Below, one piece after another: positions 44,861-53,015 of a stretch of 64,000 nt of DNA. Every line of letters begins with the position of its first letter. Position 1 is the first letter of the stretch. The notes under the pieces are model-generated. The model saw nothing but the letters and a program-made list of their open reading frames with translations, was not told the origin of the DNA and searched no databases. A program made the translations under genes and the position numbers. The DNA is from Cupriavidus sp. (GTDB lineage Bacteria > Pseudomonadota > Gammaproteobacteria > Burkholderiales > Burkholderiaceae), in assembly GCA_031180665.1 (NCBI GenBank), contig JAPSLP010000010.1, forward strand, positions 62,001 to 126,000. Reading direction: 5' to 3'.

Positions 44861-45739
44861 ATGCATATCGAACGCATCGGCGCCATCCGGACCGACCTTG
44901 GCGAATGCCCTGTCTGGGATGCGGATCGGCAGCGTCTATGGCTGGCCGATTGCCGCCATGGCCTGATCCATCGGATCGACGCGCAGCGCGGAAGTCATCG
45001 CACGTACGAACTGCCCGCGCCGCTCGGCTCGTTTGCCTTGAATGACGACGACAGCCTGGTGGTGGCGCTGAAGGAGGAGGTCGCCGTCTATGTTCCGTCC
45101 TCCGGCACGCTCGAGCGCCTCGCCCGCATCGATGACAGCCATCCCGATCTGCGGCTCAACGATGGCGCCGCGATGCCGGACGGCAGCTTCGTCGTCGGCA
45201 CCATGCATGTTGGCCGCGCGCCGGGCGACGCGCCGCTCGGCGGCCTGTACAGGCTCGATCCCGCCGGCTGTTTCGCGCGGCTGGATCGGGGCCTGGGCGT
45301 CGTCAACGGGCCGGTGGCGCACCCGTGGCGCGCCGAACTCCATGTGGCCGACAGCGCCGCCCGCGCCATGTATCGCTACGACTTCGACGCGATGGGCAAC
45401 CTCGGTGCGCGGGCGCTGTTCGTCGATACGGCGCCATATGGGTCTGCTCCCGACGGCTGCTGCTTCGATCGCGACGGTGGCCTGTGGACCGCGCTGGTGC
45501 ATCAAGGCGCGATCGTCCGCTTCGATGCCGAGGGACGATTGTCGCATCGGATCGCATTGCCGGTAGCCCATCCGACGTCCCTGTGCTTTGGCGGACCGGC
45601 GCTCGAGGATATCTACGTCACCTCGATTCGCGACAGCGGGCGGCTGCGGGCGCGGGGATCGCTCGATGGCGCGCTGCTGCGCGTGCGGGATTCCGGCTTT
45701 TGCGGAGCCGCGCGGCCCCGCTGCCGTATCCCGTTCTAG
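44861..45739 (+). CDS. SMP-30/gluconolactonase family lactonase
   Basis: A 292-residue six-bladed propeller enzyme of the SMP-30/regucalcin family. The metal ligands are recognisable: E15 in LGECPVWD, Asn in VVNGPVAHP and Asp in SAPDGCCFDRDGG. Members hydrolyse sugar or other lactones. It follows an SDR by 8 bp, so an alcohol-to-lactone oxidation followed by ring opening is a reasonable guess for this pair. Its TAG stop shares the CTAG with the convergent LysR gene, whose stop it overlaps by four bases. Confidence 0.9.
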   Translation: MHIERIGAIRTDLGECPVWDADRQRLWLADCRHGLIHRIDAQRGSHRTYELPAPLGSFALNDDDSLVVALKEEVAVYVPSSGTLERLARIDDSHPDLRLNDGAAMPDGSFVVGTMHVGRAPGDAPLGGLYRLDPAGCFARLDRGLGVVNGPVAHPWRAELHVADSAARAMYRYDFDAMGNLGARALFVDTAPYGSAPDGCCFDRDGGLWTALVHQGAIVRFDAEGRLSHRIALPVAHPTSLCFGGPALEDIYVTSIRDSGRLRARGSLDGALLRVRDSGFCGAARPRCRIPF

Positions 45740-46692
45740 CCGGCGTTCTCGATCACCGAACTGGATTTGCCGTAGGCGGTAAAGCGCATCGAGTCGCCCG
45801 AAACGTGCGAGGCCACGAAGTCGAGGAACAGGCGGATCTTGGCCGGAATCATCGCCGTATCGAGAATGGTCGCGTACATGCCTTCCTCGAACGTCGTATT
45901 GGTGACGCGGAACTGCGGCAACAGCCGCACCAGCGTGCCGCGCGAAAGGTCGTGATGGACCGTGTAGTCATCGAGCAGCGCGATCCCTTCCCCCAGGCGC
46001 GCCAGCTCCAGCAGCGCCACACCATTGTTCGTGATATGCCGCGGCTTGAAGCTGACTTCCTCGACACTGTCTCCCTGCTTGAATTGCCAGCTGTGGTAAT
46101 TGCCGGGAAGCAGATAGGCCATGCAATCGTGCTGCAGGATATCGGACGGCTGAACCGGTGGCGGCCGGCGTGCCAGATAGGCGGGTGAGGCCACCAGATA
46201 GCGCTCGCTCTTGAACAGGATGCGCCGCTTCAGCCCCGCTTCGACCGGGGGCGAGATGCGGAAATCGATGTCGTAGTTATTGCGCCGCAGGTCCGCCTTG
46301 GACTCGGACAACACCAGTTCGACATGGATATCCGGGTATTGCTGGCGAAAGGCGGCCACCAGCTGGGGCAGCACGCCCAGGCCGAACATCATGCGCGAAT
46401 GCACTCGCAGAATGCCCTTGGGCGCCGAGCGGATCTCGGTGATGTTGCGATGCGCCTGGTTGATGTTCCACAGGATTCCCTCGAGCTCCCGCGCATATTC
46501 CTGACCGGCCTCGGTCAGCACCACCTGCCGCGTCGAGCGCATCAGCAGCTTCACATTCAACTCGTTCTCGAAGTCGGTGATCATCCGCGACACCGATGTC
46601 GCCGATACGCCGAATTGCCGCGCGGTTTCCGAAAAACTCTCCGTCTTCGATATCGACAGAAAGAGCTCCATCGCTCGAAGCCTGTCCATCAT
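45736..46692 (-). CDS. LysR-family transcriptional regulator
   Basis: A 318-residue LysR regulator (MDRLRAMELFLSISKTESFS, then SVSRMITDFENELNVKLLMR). The effector domain has LVLSESKADLRRNNYDIDFR, typical of the CrgA/YhjC-type subgroup. GGAGGA lies directly before the double ATG at 46692/46689; the second ATG has the better spacing. It is divergent from the monooxygenase gene over 105 bp with a clear dyad, so it probably regulates that operon. It converges on the SMP-30 gene. Confidence 0.92.
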   Translation of the reverse strand: MMDRLRAMELFLSISKTESFSETARQFGVSATSVSRMITDFENELNVKLLMRSTRQVVLTEAGQEYARELEGILWNINQAHRNITEIRSAPKGILRVHSRMMFGLGVLPQLVAAFRQQYPDIHVELVLSESKADLRRNNYDIDFRISPPVEAGLKRRILFKSERYLVASPAYLARRPPPVQPSDILQHDCMAYLLPGNYHSWQFKQGDSVEEVSFKPRHITNNGVALLELARLGEGIALLDDYTVHHDLSRGTLVRLLPQFRVTNTTFEEGMYATILDTAMIPAKIRLFLDFVASHVSGDSMRFTAYGKSSSVIENAG

Positions 46693-46709
46693 TCCTCCAC
46701 TTTTTGCAG

Positions 46710-46732
46710 TACAGAACGCCGTGTTTTCTGTA
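46710..46732. promoter_or_regulatory. Candidate LysR operator in LysR/monooxygenase spacer
   Basis: TACAGAA-N9-TTCTGTA, a perfect 7-bp inverted repeat centred between the two divergent genes, 18 bp from the LysR start and 65 bp from the monooxygenase start. The symmetry and place fit a LysR binding site. Confidence 0.55.
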
Positions 46733-46797
46733 TTCCGGCCGGCCATATCCGACCCCTAGAATTTTCTCGAACCCGGTAAGGATTTTTAGGAGACAGC

Positions 46798-47862
46798 ATG
46801 GAATTCGGCGTATTCATTCTGGCGCAGCAGCGAGGGTACCACCAGACCTCGAAGGAAGTCATCGGCAACTCCATCGAGCAGACCGTGATGGCGGAACAGG
46901 CGGGATTCGATACCGCGTGGTATGCCGAGCACCATTTCAACAACTACTCGTTGTCGCCCTCGCCGCTGATGACGGTGGCGCACGCCGCCGCCAAAACCAA
47001 CCGCATTCGCCTCGGCACGGCAGTGTGCATCCTGCCGCTGTATCACCCGGCACGCTTCCTTGCCGAGGTGGGCTTCGTCGATACGGTATCCGATGGCCGT
47101 CTGGAACTTGGCGTCGGATCGGGCTATCAGCAATTCGAATTCGAACGCTTTGGCGTCGACATCGCAGAGTCGGGCGCGATCTTCAATGAATTCCTGGACG
47201 TCATTCCGAAGGGCCTGACGCAAAAGATCTTCGAGTACGAGGGGCAGTTCCTGAAGATTCCGCGCAGCTCGATTGCCGTGCGCTGCCTGCAGGACCCAAT
47301 GCCGCCGCTGTGGGTGACCTCTGGCAATCCGGTTACGCTGGGCCGCGGCGTGCGCGAGAAGCACAACCTGTTCGTCACCGCGCTGCTCAATGGCAACGAC
47401 GCCATTGCCGGCTTGCGCAGCCGACTGGAGAAGGTGGCGGCGGACAATGGCAAGGACCTCGATCGCGACGTCAAGTTTGGCTTCCTGCGCTGCGGCTATG
47501 CATCGGACAGCAAGGCCGAGATCGACGCCTACCTCGATTGCGCACGCTTCCAGCGGCGGATCTCCGAAAGCCTGAAGTATCGACGTGCGCAGAGCGATGA
47601 CGGCTATATGGTCAAGGAGCTGCCGTCGGATAGCGATCCGACCTTCGAGCAACTGCGCCAGAACCTTCCCGTCGGCTCGGTCAACGAGGTCATCGACAAG
47701 CTGCTGGAGGAAATCAGCATTCTGCGTCCAAAGCACATCGCCTTGCAGACCCAGTTGGGCGACTTCGACCAGAAGACCATGCTCAAGCAGATTGCACTCT
47801 GGGGTGAACGGATCATTCCGGCAATCCGCAAGGAAGTCGGCCAATTGCGTGTTGCCGCCTGA
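46798..47862 (+). CDS. LLM-class flavin-dependent monooxygenase
   Basis: A 354-residue luciferase-like monooxygenase (bacterial luciferase/alkanesulfonate monooxygenase fold). It shows MEFGVFILAQQRGYH, the HAEHHFxxY-like AWYAEHHFNNYSLSPSPLM, TNRIRLGTAVCILPLYHPAR, and GRLELGVGSGYQQFEFERFG. It uses reduced flavin and O2 to oxidise an organic substrate and needs a reductase, which is the next gene (11 bp). AGGAGA six to seven bases upstream decides the start. The substrate is unknown; LLM enzymes act on sulfonates, aldehydes, nitrilotriacetate and others. Confidence 0.93.
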   Translation: MEFGVFILAQQRGYHQTSKEVIGNSIEQTVMAEQAGFDTAWYAEHHFNNYSLSPSPLMTVAHAAAKTNRIRLGTAVCILPLYHPARFLAEVGFVDTVSDGRLELGVGSGYQQFEFERFGVDIAESGAIFNEFLDVIPKGLTQKIFEYEGQFLKIPRSSIAVRCLQDPMPPLWVTSGNPVTLGRGVREKHNLFVTALLNGNDAIAGLRSRLEKVAADNGKDLDRDVKFGFLRCGYASDSKAEIDAYLDCARFQRRISESLKYRRAQSDDGYMVKELPSDSDPTFEQLRQNLPVGSVNEVIDKLLEEISILRPKHIALQTQLGDFDQKTMLKQIALWGERIIPAIRKEVGQLRVAA

Positions 47863-47873
47863 GGACTGAAGCC

Positions 47874-48680
47874 ATGCGCATCCATTTGACCAATGCCGGC
47901 GCCATCACGCTGCGCGACCCGGCCGATTTCAAGCGCCTCGATGTCATGGTCGACCCGCAGTCGCGCGATCGGCTGGAGCGCGCGATTGCGCGCATCGGCC
48001 GGCGGGAGGACGAGCGCCACGTCCGGCTGGCGCCGTCCGTGCTGCGCTTTCTGTCCGGCCATGCCGGCGACCCGCAATGGGAGGCGGGATTCTCGGCGAT
48101 GTTGGGCTACGCCGCCCATCAAGGCTGGGTCGATGAATGCGGCAACGTTCGTGCGCACCTGACGCTGAACGACAGCGACGAGGTCGTGTCCGTGGACGAC
48201 TTCAAGGCCGCGATGCGCGCATTGCCGGCAGGGATCAGTGCGGTCACCACGGGCAGCGGCGACGATGTCGCCGGGCTGATTGTGTCGAGCCTGACTTCGG
48301 TGTCTGCCGAGCCGCCGATGGTGGGCTTCTTCGTGCAGCGTACCGCGTCGGCGCACGGGGCGCTGCTTCGTGTGGGCCGCTTCGTCGCGAACGTGCTGGG
48401 AGAAGAGCATGGCGACGTCATCAATGACTTCCTGAAGGCGCCCCAGGGTCCGGCACGCTTTGCGGCCGGCCAATGGTCGGAAGGCGAGCGCGGTCTGCCG
48501 GTGCTCAAGGACGCGCTGGCGAGCATGGAATGCGACATCGTTTGCACCGAGGTCCTTGGCACGCACGATCTGATCGTCGGCAAGATCCGCAGGACCAGCT
48601 CCCGGCAAGCCAGGCCGATCATCAACTTCAACGCGGGCACGCATCGCATTGCGCCGGCGCGCGCGGCCGTTACGCAATAG
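47874..48680 (+). CDS. Flavin reductase with additional N-terminal domain
   Basis: A 268-residue protein. From about residue 108 (DDFKAAMRALPAGISAVTTG) it is a flavin reductase of the HpaC/FMN-binding split-barrel type, with VAGLIVSSLTSVSAEPPMVG and RFVANVLGEEHGDVINDF. It supplies reduced FMN/FAD to the LLM monooxygenase before it. The first 107 residues (LTNAGAITLRDPADFKRLDV through GYAAHQGWVDECGNVRAHLT) form an extra domain that I do not recognise; typical partners are about 160-190 residues long. Confidence 0.9.
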   Translation: MRIHLTNAGAITLRDPADFKRLDVMVDPQSRDRLERAIARIGRREDERHVRLAPSVLRFLSGHAGDPQWEAGFSAMLGYAAHQGWVDECGNVRAHLTLNDSDEVVSVDDFKAAMRALPAGISAVTTGSGDDVAGLIVSSLTSVSAEPPMVGFFVQRTASAHGALLRVGRFVANVLGEEHGDVINDFLKAPQGPARFAAGQWSEGERGLPVLKDALASMECDIVCTEVLGTHDLIVGKIRRTSSRQARPIINFNAGTHRIAPARAAVTQ

Positions 48681-48900
48681 ACGTCCGGGCAACCCGACGG
48701 ATTGACGCGTCACGCTCGCCGCCCGGGTTCACCGACACCAACGGTACGCCTTGAAGGGACCCCGCAGCCCGTGCGCGGGTCGCCACGGGCATGCCTGCGA
48801 CATACCGAACCGCATGCCGGCGCCAGGAGGGGCTGCCGCGTAGTGCATCGGAGGCGGCGATCCAATCGCCGTCAATAACAAACCAGAGGAGACAAAAAGC

Positions 48901-50070
48901 ATGAAAAAGGTAGGCGCATTGATCGTCGCGCTTGGGGGAGCGTGCGGTCAGGCCAACGCGCAGATGAGCGTCACGCTGTATGGTGTCGTTGATACGGCGG
49001 TCGAGTACATCAACCACGCGGCGAGCGCGCCGGCGATCGATACGACGACGGGGCAGGTCACGCAACGGCCCGGAGGAAACCGTTTCTCGATGATCAACAG
49101 CGGCGGCCTGTCCGGTTCGCGCTGGGGCTTGCGCGGCAGCGAAACCCTGGGCGGCCGCTTGAGCGCGATCTTTACGCTCGAGAGTGGATTCGGGCCCGAC
49201 GATGGCCGATCGTCGCAGGGTGGCAGGCTGTTCGGCCGGCAGGCCTACGTCGGGCTGCAGCACGCCGACTATGGCGCGCTGACATTCGGTCGGCAGTACA
49301 CGCCGATGTTCGATGTGCTGGCCGATTTCACACCGATGCGCTACGCGCCGCTGTACGAGCCGTTGAGCGCGCTGCTGGGCCCGGCCTTTCGGCTCGACAA
49401 TACCGTCAAGTATTCGGGGAAATGGGGACCGTTGAGTGGTAAGGCGCATTTCAGCTTCGGCGCCGGACACGGCTCGCTCGGCGCCATGCCGGTGGCCGGC
49501 GGCGGTGCCGGGGAAGTGCCTGGAAGCTTCCGCGACAATTCGGCATACGGTGGATCGCTGACCTACGCCTCCGGTCGCTGGGGGGTCACCGCCATCTACG
49601 ACCAGTGGAATCCCGCGCCGACCGCAGTCAATGCCGCCAGCGCGAAAAAAGCGGCGGCGGCGATCAGTTATTCGGCCGGTTCGGTCAAGCTGGTGGCGGG
49701 CTATCGATGGGCAGATACCAAGACGGCTGACGGCAATACCCTGCTGCGCGACGATCTGTACTGGGTCGGGGTCAACTACAACGTCGTTCCGGCGCTGCTG
49801 CTGCAGCTGGGCTACTACTACGACAACCTGAAACTGGCGCGCGTGGGACCCTCCACGGCTGCGACGAATCCCGCCAACCCGTGGCAGATCAGCTTCAATG
49901 CCGACTATTCGTTGTCAAAACGCACCGACGTGTACCTGTCGCTGGCCTATGCCAGGCATTCCGGCCTGAATTTCGATTCCGCCTGGACCGGTGTCTCGTC
50001 GGGGTACGCGCTGGCGCAGGGCAGTAACGATCAATTCGGCACCGCGATCGGCATTCGCCACCGCTTCTGA
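48901..50070 (+). CDS. Gram-negative porin (porin_4 type)
   Basis: A 389-residue outer-membrane porin with a signal peptide (MKKVGALIVALGGACGQANA, cleavage before QMSVT). The barrel starts SVTLYGVVDTAVEYINHAAS, followed by SRWGLRGSETLGGRLSAIFT, LFGRQAYVGLQ and FGRQYTPMFDVL, and ends with the C-terminal Phe of IGIRHRF. GAGGAGA precedes the ATG, and a small dyad (GGCGAT-CCA-ATCGCC, 48856-48870) sits just upstream. It may carry the monooxygenase substrate across the outer membrane; the 220-bp gap makes co-transcription uncertain. Confidence 0.94.
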   Translation: MKKVGALIVALGGACGQANAQMSVTLYGVVDTAVEYINHAASAPAIDTTTGQVTQRPGGNRFSMINSGGLSGSRWGLRGSETLGGRLSAIFTLESGFGPDDGRSSQGGRLFGRQAYVGLQHADYGALTFGRQYTPMFDVLADFTPMRYAPLYEPLSALLGPAFRLDNTVKYSGKWGPLSGKAHFSFGAGHGSLGAMPVAGGGAGEVPGSFRDNSAYGGSLTYASGRWGVTAIYDQWNPAPTAVNAASAKKAAAAISYSAGSVKLVAGYRWADTKTADGNTLLRDDLYWVGVNYNVVPALLLQLGYYYDNLKLARVGPSTAATNPANPWQISFNADYSLSKRTDVYLSLAYARHSGLNFDSAWTGVSSGYALAQGSNDQFGTAIGIRHRF

Positions 50071-50085
50071 CCACCGCAAGGAGTG

Positions 50086-50115
50086 GGCGGGGCGCGGCTT
50101 GCGCCGCGCCCCGCC
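50086..50115. terminator. Convergent hairpin between porin and RidA genes
   Basis: GGCGGGGCGCGGC and GCCGCGCCCCGCC make a perfect 13-bp stem with a TTGC loop between the two convergent stops. No T-run on either side, but the position suits a shared terminator. Confidence 0.6.
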
Positions 50116-50147
50116 GACATGTCGTCACCGCAGCTGCGCCCGGCCGC

Positions 50148-50624
50148 TCAAGGCTTGACTGCGATCGCCCCGATCTCGACCGCCACATCGCGCGGCAGCC
50201 GGGCCACCTGTACCGTCGCCCGCGCCGGCGTGACGCCGGTGAAATAGGTCCCGTAGACCTCGTTCATCTTGGCGAAGTCGTTCAGGTCCTTCATGTAGAC
50301 GGTGGTGGAGACGACGTTGGCCATCGTCATCCCGTCGGCGGCCAGCACCGCTTTCAGGTTGTCGAGCACCAGCCGGGTCTGCGCCTCGATCGGGGCATCC
50401 TTGAGCAACTCTCCGGTCTTCGGATGGATCGGGATCTGCCCGGCAAGGTACAGCACATTGCCGGCGCGGACCGCCTGCGAGTAAGGCCCGATGGCCTTGG
50501 GCGCGTCGGGCGACGAGACGGCACGCAGTGCGCCGCCTTGCAGGGCGCCCCCATGCTGGGCGCAGGCGGACAGCGATGCCACGCCGCAAAGCGCGGCGGC
50601 AATCAAAGCAATCGATCGTTTCAT
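50148..50624 (-). CDS. RidA/YjgF-family protein with lipoprotein signal
   Basis: A 158-residue protein. Residues 1-21 are a lipoprotein signal with lipobox SLSAC (Cys21). The rest is a complete RidA/YER057c domain: [20 protein letters not shown], Arg135 in TPARATVQV (equivalent to the imine-binding Arg) and Glu150 in [10 protein letters not shown]. RidA enzymes deaminate reactive imines and enamines such as 2-aminoacrylate made by PLP enzymes. Most RidA proteins are cytoplasmic; this one should sit in the envelope. The exported PLP enzyme gene ends 33 bp upstream on the same strand, so the two are probably co-transcribed and may work in sequence. Confidence 0.9.
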   Translation of the reverse strand: MKRSIALIAAALCGVASLSACAQHGGALQGGALRAVSSPDAPKAIGPYSQAVRAGNVLYLAGQIPIHPKTGELLKDAPIEAQTRLVLDNLKAVLAADGMTMANVVSTTVYMKDLNDFAKMNEVYGTYFTGVTPARATVQVARLPRDVAVEIGAIAVKP

Positions 50625-50657
50625 GGGCTGACTCTTGTTGGCAAGGATTGAGGTCGG

Positions 50658-52109
50658 TTACGCCATGGCGCCGGACAGATTCCACATCGAGTCCACCAGA
50701 CGGTCGATGTCGTTGGCGTCGTGCCACAGGTGTGTCGAGATGCGGATGCCGTAGTGCTGGGCCGGCGCGCCGATGACTTCGAAGTTGACCGAGCGGATCA
50801 CGAAGCCCGGGGAGAAGTCGCTCAGCATGCGGTTGACGAAGGTCGTGGCCTTCTGCTGGTTCATCGCATCGTCGCGATTGCGGAACGGGTTGAAGCAGGT
50901 CAGCGCCGACACCAGCTTCGGATCGTCCTTCGGCGAGTACAGCGAATCGATGCCCCAGCGCTCGACGATCTTTTCCTTCAGATAGGCGGACAGCGTCAGA
51001 TCGTAGGTTTCGATCTTCTTCCTGCCGATCGAGTCCCACATTTCGCAGGCGCGCGCCAGTGCCCGGAACATCGGCACGTGCAGGCTGCCGCAGGAGGTGA
51101 CCGTGGCGGCGATGTCATAGGCACCGCGCGGCTGCTGCCTGGCGTAGGAACTGGTATGGATCGGGAACCAGTCGGGCAGCGGCAGCGGGTTCGATGCGCG
51201 CATCTTGTTGCGGATGACGAGGATGCCGGTGGAACCGGGGCCGCACTGCCACTTGTGGCCGGCGCCGGACATGAAGTCCATGCCGAGGGCACCGTAGTCG
51301 TACGCCATCATGCCGGGCAGGTGGGCACCGTCGACGATGCTGATCAGGCCGTGCGCCTTGACGACTTCCATCAGGTCGGCGATCGGCAGCATGGTGCCCG
51401 TCTTGTAGGTCGGCGACGACCACATCATCGCGCGCACCCGCTTGCCCTGGCCCTTCAAGGCACGGATCCGCTCGTCGAACAGCTGGACGTAGGTGCTGGC
51501 GCTCTGGCGGTTGCCCGTCGGCAGCGCAATCATCGACACCTCGATGCCGTAGCGGTCCACTGCGATATTGAGCGGCGTCAGGCCGCCGCCGTGCTCGTGG
51601 TTGGTGGTCACCACCACATCGCCCGGCTCCCACTTGATGCCGAGAATCGCGTGGCACATGCCCGATGAGGTATTGGCCGAGAAGGCGAGCTCGTCGCGAT
51701 CGACGCCGAAGCCCTTCGCCACGGCCTCGCGCAGGTCGGCGAGGTTGCCATAGCCGCTGGACGAATCCGCCGCCTTGGCGAAGTTCTCCTGCTCGAAGGT
51801 ATCGAGCACGACCTGCGGCATCGAGCCGCCGGTACCGATGTTCATGTAGACCTTCTCGGGCTTGAGCACGAACATGCCCTGAACCTGCGCCCAGAAGGCT
51901 TCGTCCTGCGTCAGCTGCGAGCGCAGGTCCGATGCCTGCGCCGACGCATCGTTCGAACACGCGCTGACAAGCGGACCGAGGGCCAGCGAGCCGGCGCCGT
52001 AGGCCAGCATGCGCAGGAACTCGCGCCGCTTGGGTGTCCACCTCGCCAAGTCCTCCAACTGCGCTTGCGTCGCGACAGCCCGTCTCTGCGTTTGCTTCAG
52101 CTCGTCCAT
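50658..52109 (-). CDS. Tat-exported class V PLP-dependent enzyme (PvdN-like)
   Basis: A 483-residue fold-type I PLP enzyme of the aminotransferase class V/isopenicillin N epimerase-like group. The leader has a twin-arginine motif (KRREFLRM, R28-R29) and a lipobox at LVSAC (Cys51), so it should be Tat-exported and perhaps lipidated. PLP contacts: D260 in SIVDGAHLPG and Schiff-base K286 in GAGHKWQCG; TNHEHGGGLTPL is also typical. PvdN of fluorescent pseudomonads is a known periplasmic Tat-exported member acting on the pyoverdine side chain; no siderophore genes are here, so the role differs or is unknown. GGGAGA five to six bases upstream fixes the start. Confidence 0.88.
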   Translation of the reverse strand: MDELKQTQRRAVATQAQLEDLARWTPKRREFLRMLAYGAGSLALGPLVSACSNDASAQASDLRSQLTQDEAFWAQVQGMFVLKPEKVYMNIGTGGSMPQVVLDTFEQENFAKAADSSSGYGNLADLREAVAKGFGVDRDELAFSANTSSGMCHAILGIKWEPGDVVVTTNHEHGGGLTPLNIAVDRYGIEVSMIALPTGNRQSASTYVQLFDERIRALKGQGKRVRAMMWSSPTYKTGTMLPIADLMEVVKAHGLISIVDGAHLPGMMAYDYGALGMDFMSGAGHKWQCGPGSTGILVIRNKMRASNPLPLPDWFPIHTSSYARQQPRGAYDIAATVTSCGSLHVPMFRALARACEMWDSIGRKKIETYDLTLSAYLKEKIVERWGIDSLYSPKDDPKLVSALTCFNPFRNRDDAMNQQKATTFVNRMLSDFSPGFVIRSVNFEVIGAPAQHYGIRISTHLWHDANDIDRLVDSMWNLSGAMA

Positions 52110-52190
52110 GGTGCTCTCCCGTTTCGTCCAACGATCGGCGCATCGGCGCATCCGCGTGTTTGCACGCATGGCGCCTGTCCAAAAAAAGTC

Positions 52191-52244
52191 TACGCAAACT
52201 ACGGTCCAAGCATCAGGACGACTTTCCCCTACGCAGTAATACCG
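52191..52244 (-). promoter_or_regulatory. Repeated CTACGCA motifs upstream of the PLP-enzyme gene
   Basis: CTACGCAAACTACGG (52190-52204) and CTACGCAGTAATACCG (52229-52244), 39 bp apart, lie in the 234-bp spacer before the PvdN-like gene. Read on the minus strand the second gives CGGTATTACTGCGT. A similar sequence stands before the MalT-like gene at 54925. They are candidate sites for the NarL-type regulator encoded next door. Confidence 0.4.
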
Positions 52245-52343
52245 AGAGCGCGTTGTTGGGGCACGCAGAGGGGCATTGCGCCAGCGGGATGGCGCTGTAA
52301 AGGGGCACCATCCACGAGATGGCACCACGGTAGGGAGAAACCG

Positions 52344-53015
52344 TCAGCAGTCTGCCGCTAATGCCTCGTCGGCCAATCCGGTCGCATGCAGATCGGAGAA
52401 GTGAACCGCGTATTTGACAAGTTCGGCCCGCCCGCCGACCTGCAGCTTCCGGCGGACATGCAGGCGATGCGTTTCGACGGTGCGTACGGAGGTGCCGAGC
52501 CGCTCGGCAATCTCCTTGTTGGAGTAGCCTTCGGCCACCAGTTTGAGCACGGTGACCTCCTTGGGCGTCAGCGTCCGGCGCGATGAAGGGAGCGGTTCGT
52601 CGGTCTGCAGGTAGGCCTGCAGTTCGGTGTTCAGATAGGTCCCGCCCGCGGCGACCGTGCGGATCGCGGTCACCAGCTCGTGCGCGGGCGCTTCCTTGAG
52701 GACATAGGCTGCGACGCCGAGCGCGAAGGCACGGCGCACGTACTCCGGGTCCTTGTGCATCGACAGCGCGACGACCCGTATCGAAGGGAACCGCTCGGCG
52801 AACCGCGTGGCAAGCTGCAGGCCGTTGGCGTCCGGCATGTGAATGTCCGAGACGACCAGGTCGGGACGGCGCTGCGCGGCCAGTACGATGGCGTCCTCGA
52901 CGTTGGACGCCTCGCCGACCACCGTCATTTCCCCGGTGGCCTCCAGGCGCAGGCGGACGCCGTCCAGCACAAAGGGATGGTCATCGACGAGCAGCACACG
53001 CAGGTTCGAGGTCAT
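52344..53015 (-). CDS. NarL-type response regulator
   Basis: A 223-residue two-component regulator. The receiver has LLVDDHPFVLDGVRLRLE, phosphoacceptor D57 in LVVSDIHMPDANG, and Lys in YVLKEAPAHE. The C-terminal LuxR helix-turn-helix is LTPKEVTVLKLVAEGYSNKE followed by LGTSVRTVETHRLHVRRKLQ. It overlaps the end of the upstream histidine kinase gene by 35 bp, so the two are a pair. It reads toward the PvdN-like gene on the same strand, with a 234-bp spacer. Targets are not known but are likely local. Confidence 0.94.
   Translation of the reverse strand: MTSNLRVLLVDDHPFVLDGVRLRLEATGEMTVVGEASNVEDAIVLAAQRRPDLVVSDIHMPDANGLQLATRFAERFPSIRVVALSMHKDPEYVRRAFALGVAAYVLKEAPAHELVTAIRTVAAGGTYLNTELQAYLQTDEPLPSSRRTLTPKEVTVLKLVAEGYSNKEIAERLGTSVRTVETHRLHVRRKLQVGGRAELVKYAVHFSDLHATGLADEALAADC

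Noticed and set aside
50658-52109. Calling the exported PLP enzyme a true pvdN of a pyoverdine locus.
   Set aside because: No nonribosomal peptide synthetase, siderophore receptor or other pvd genes are present; only the fold and export signal are shared.
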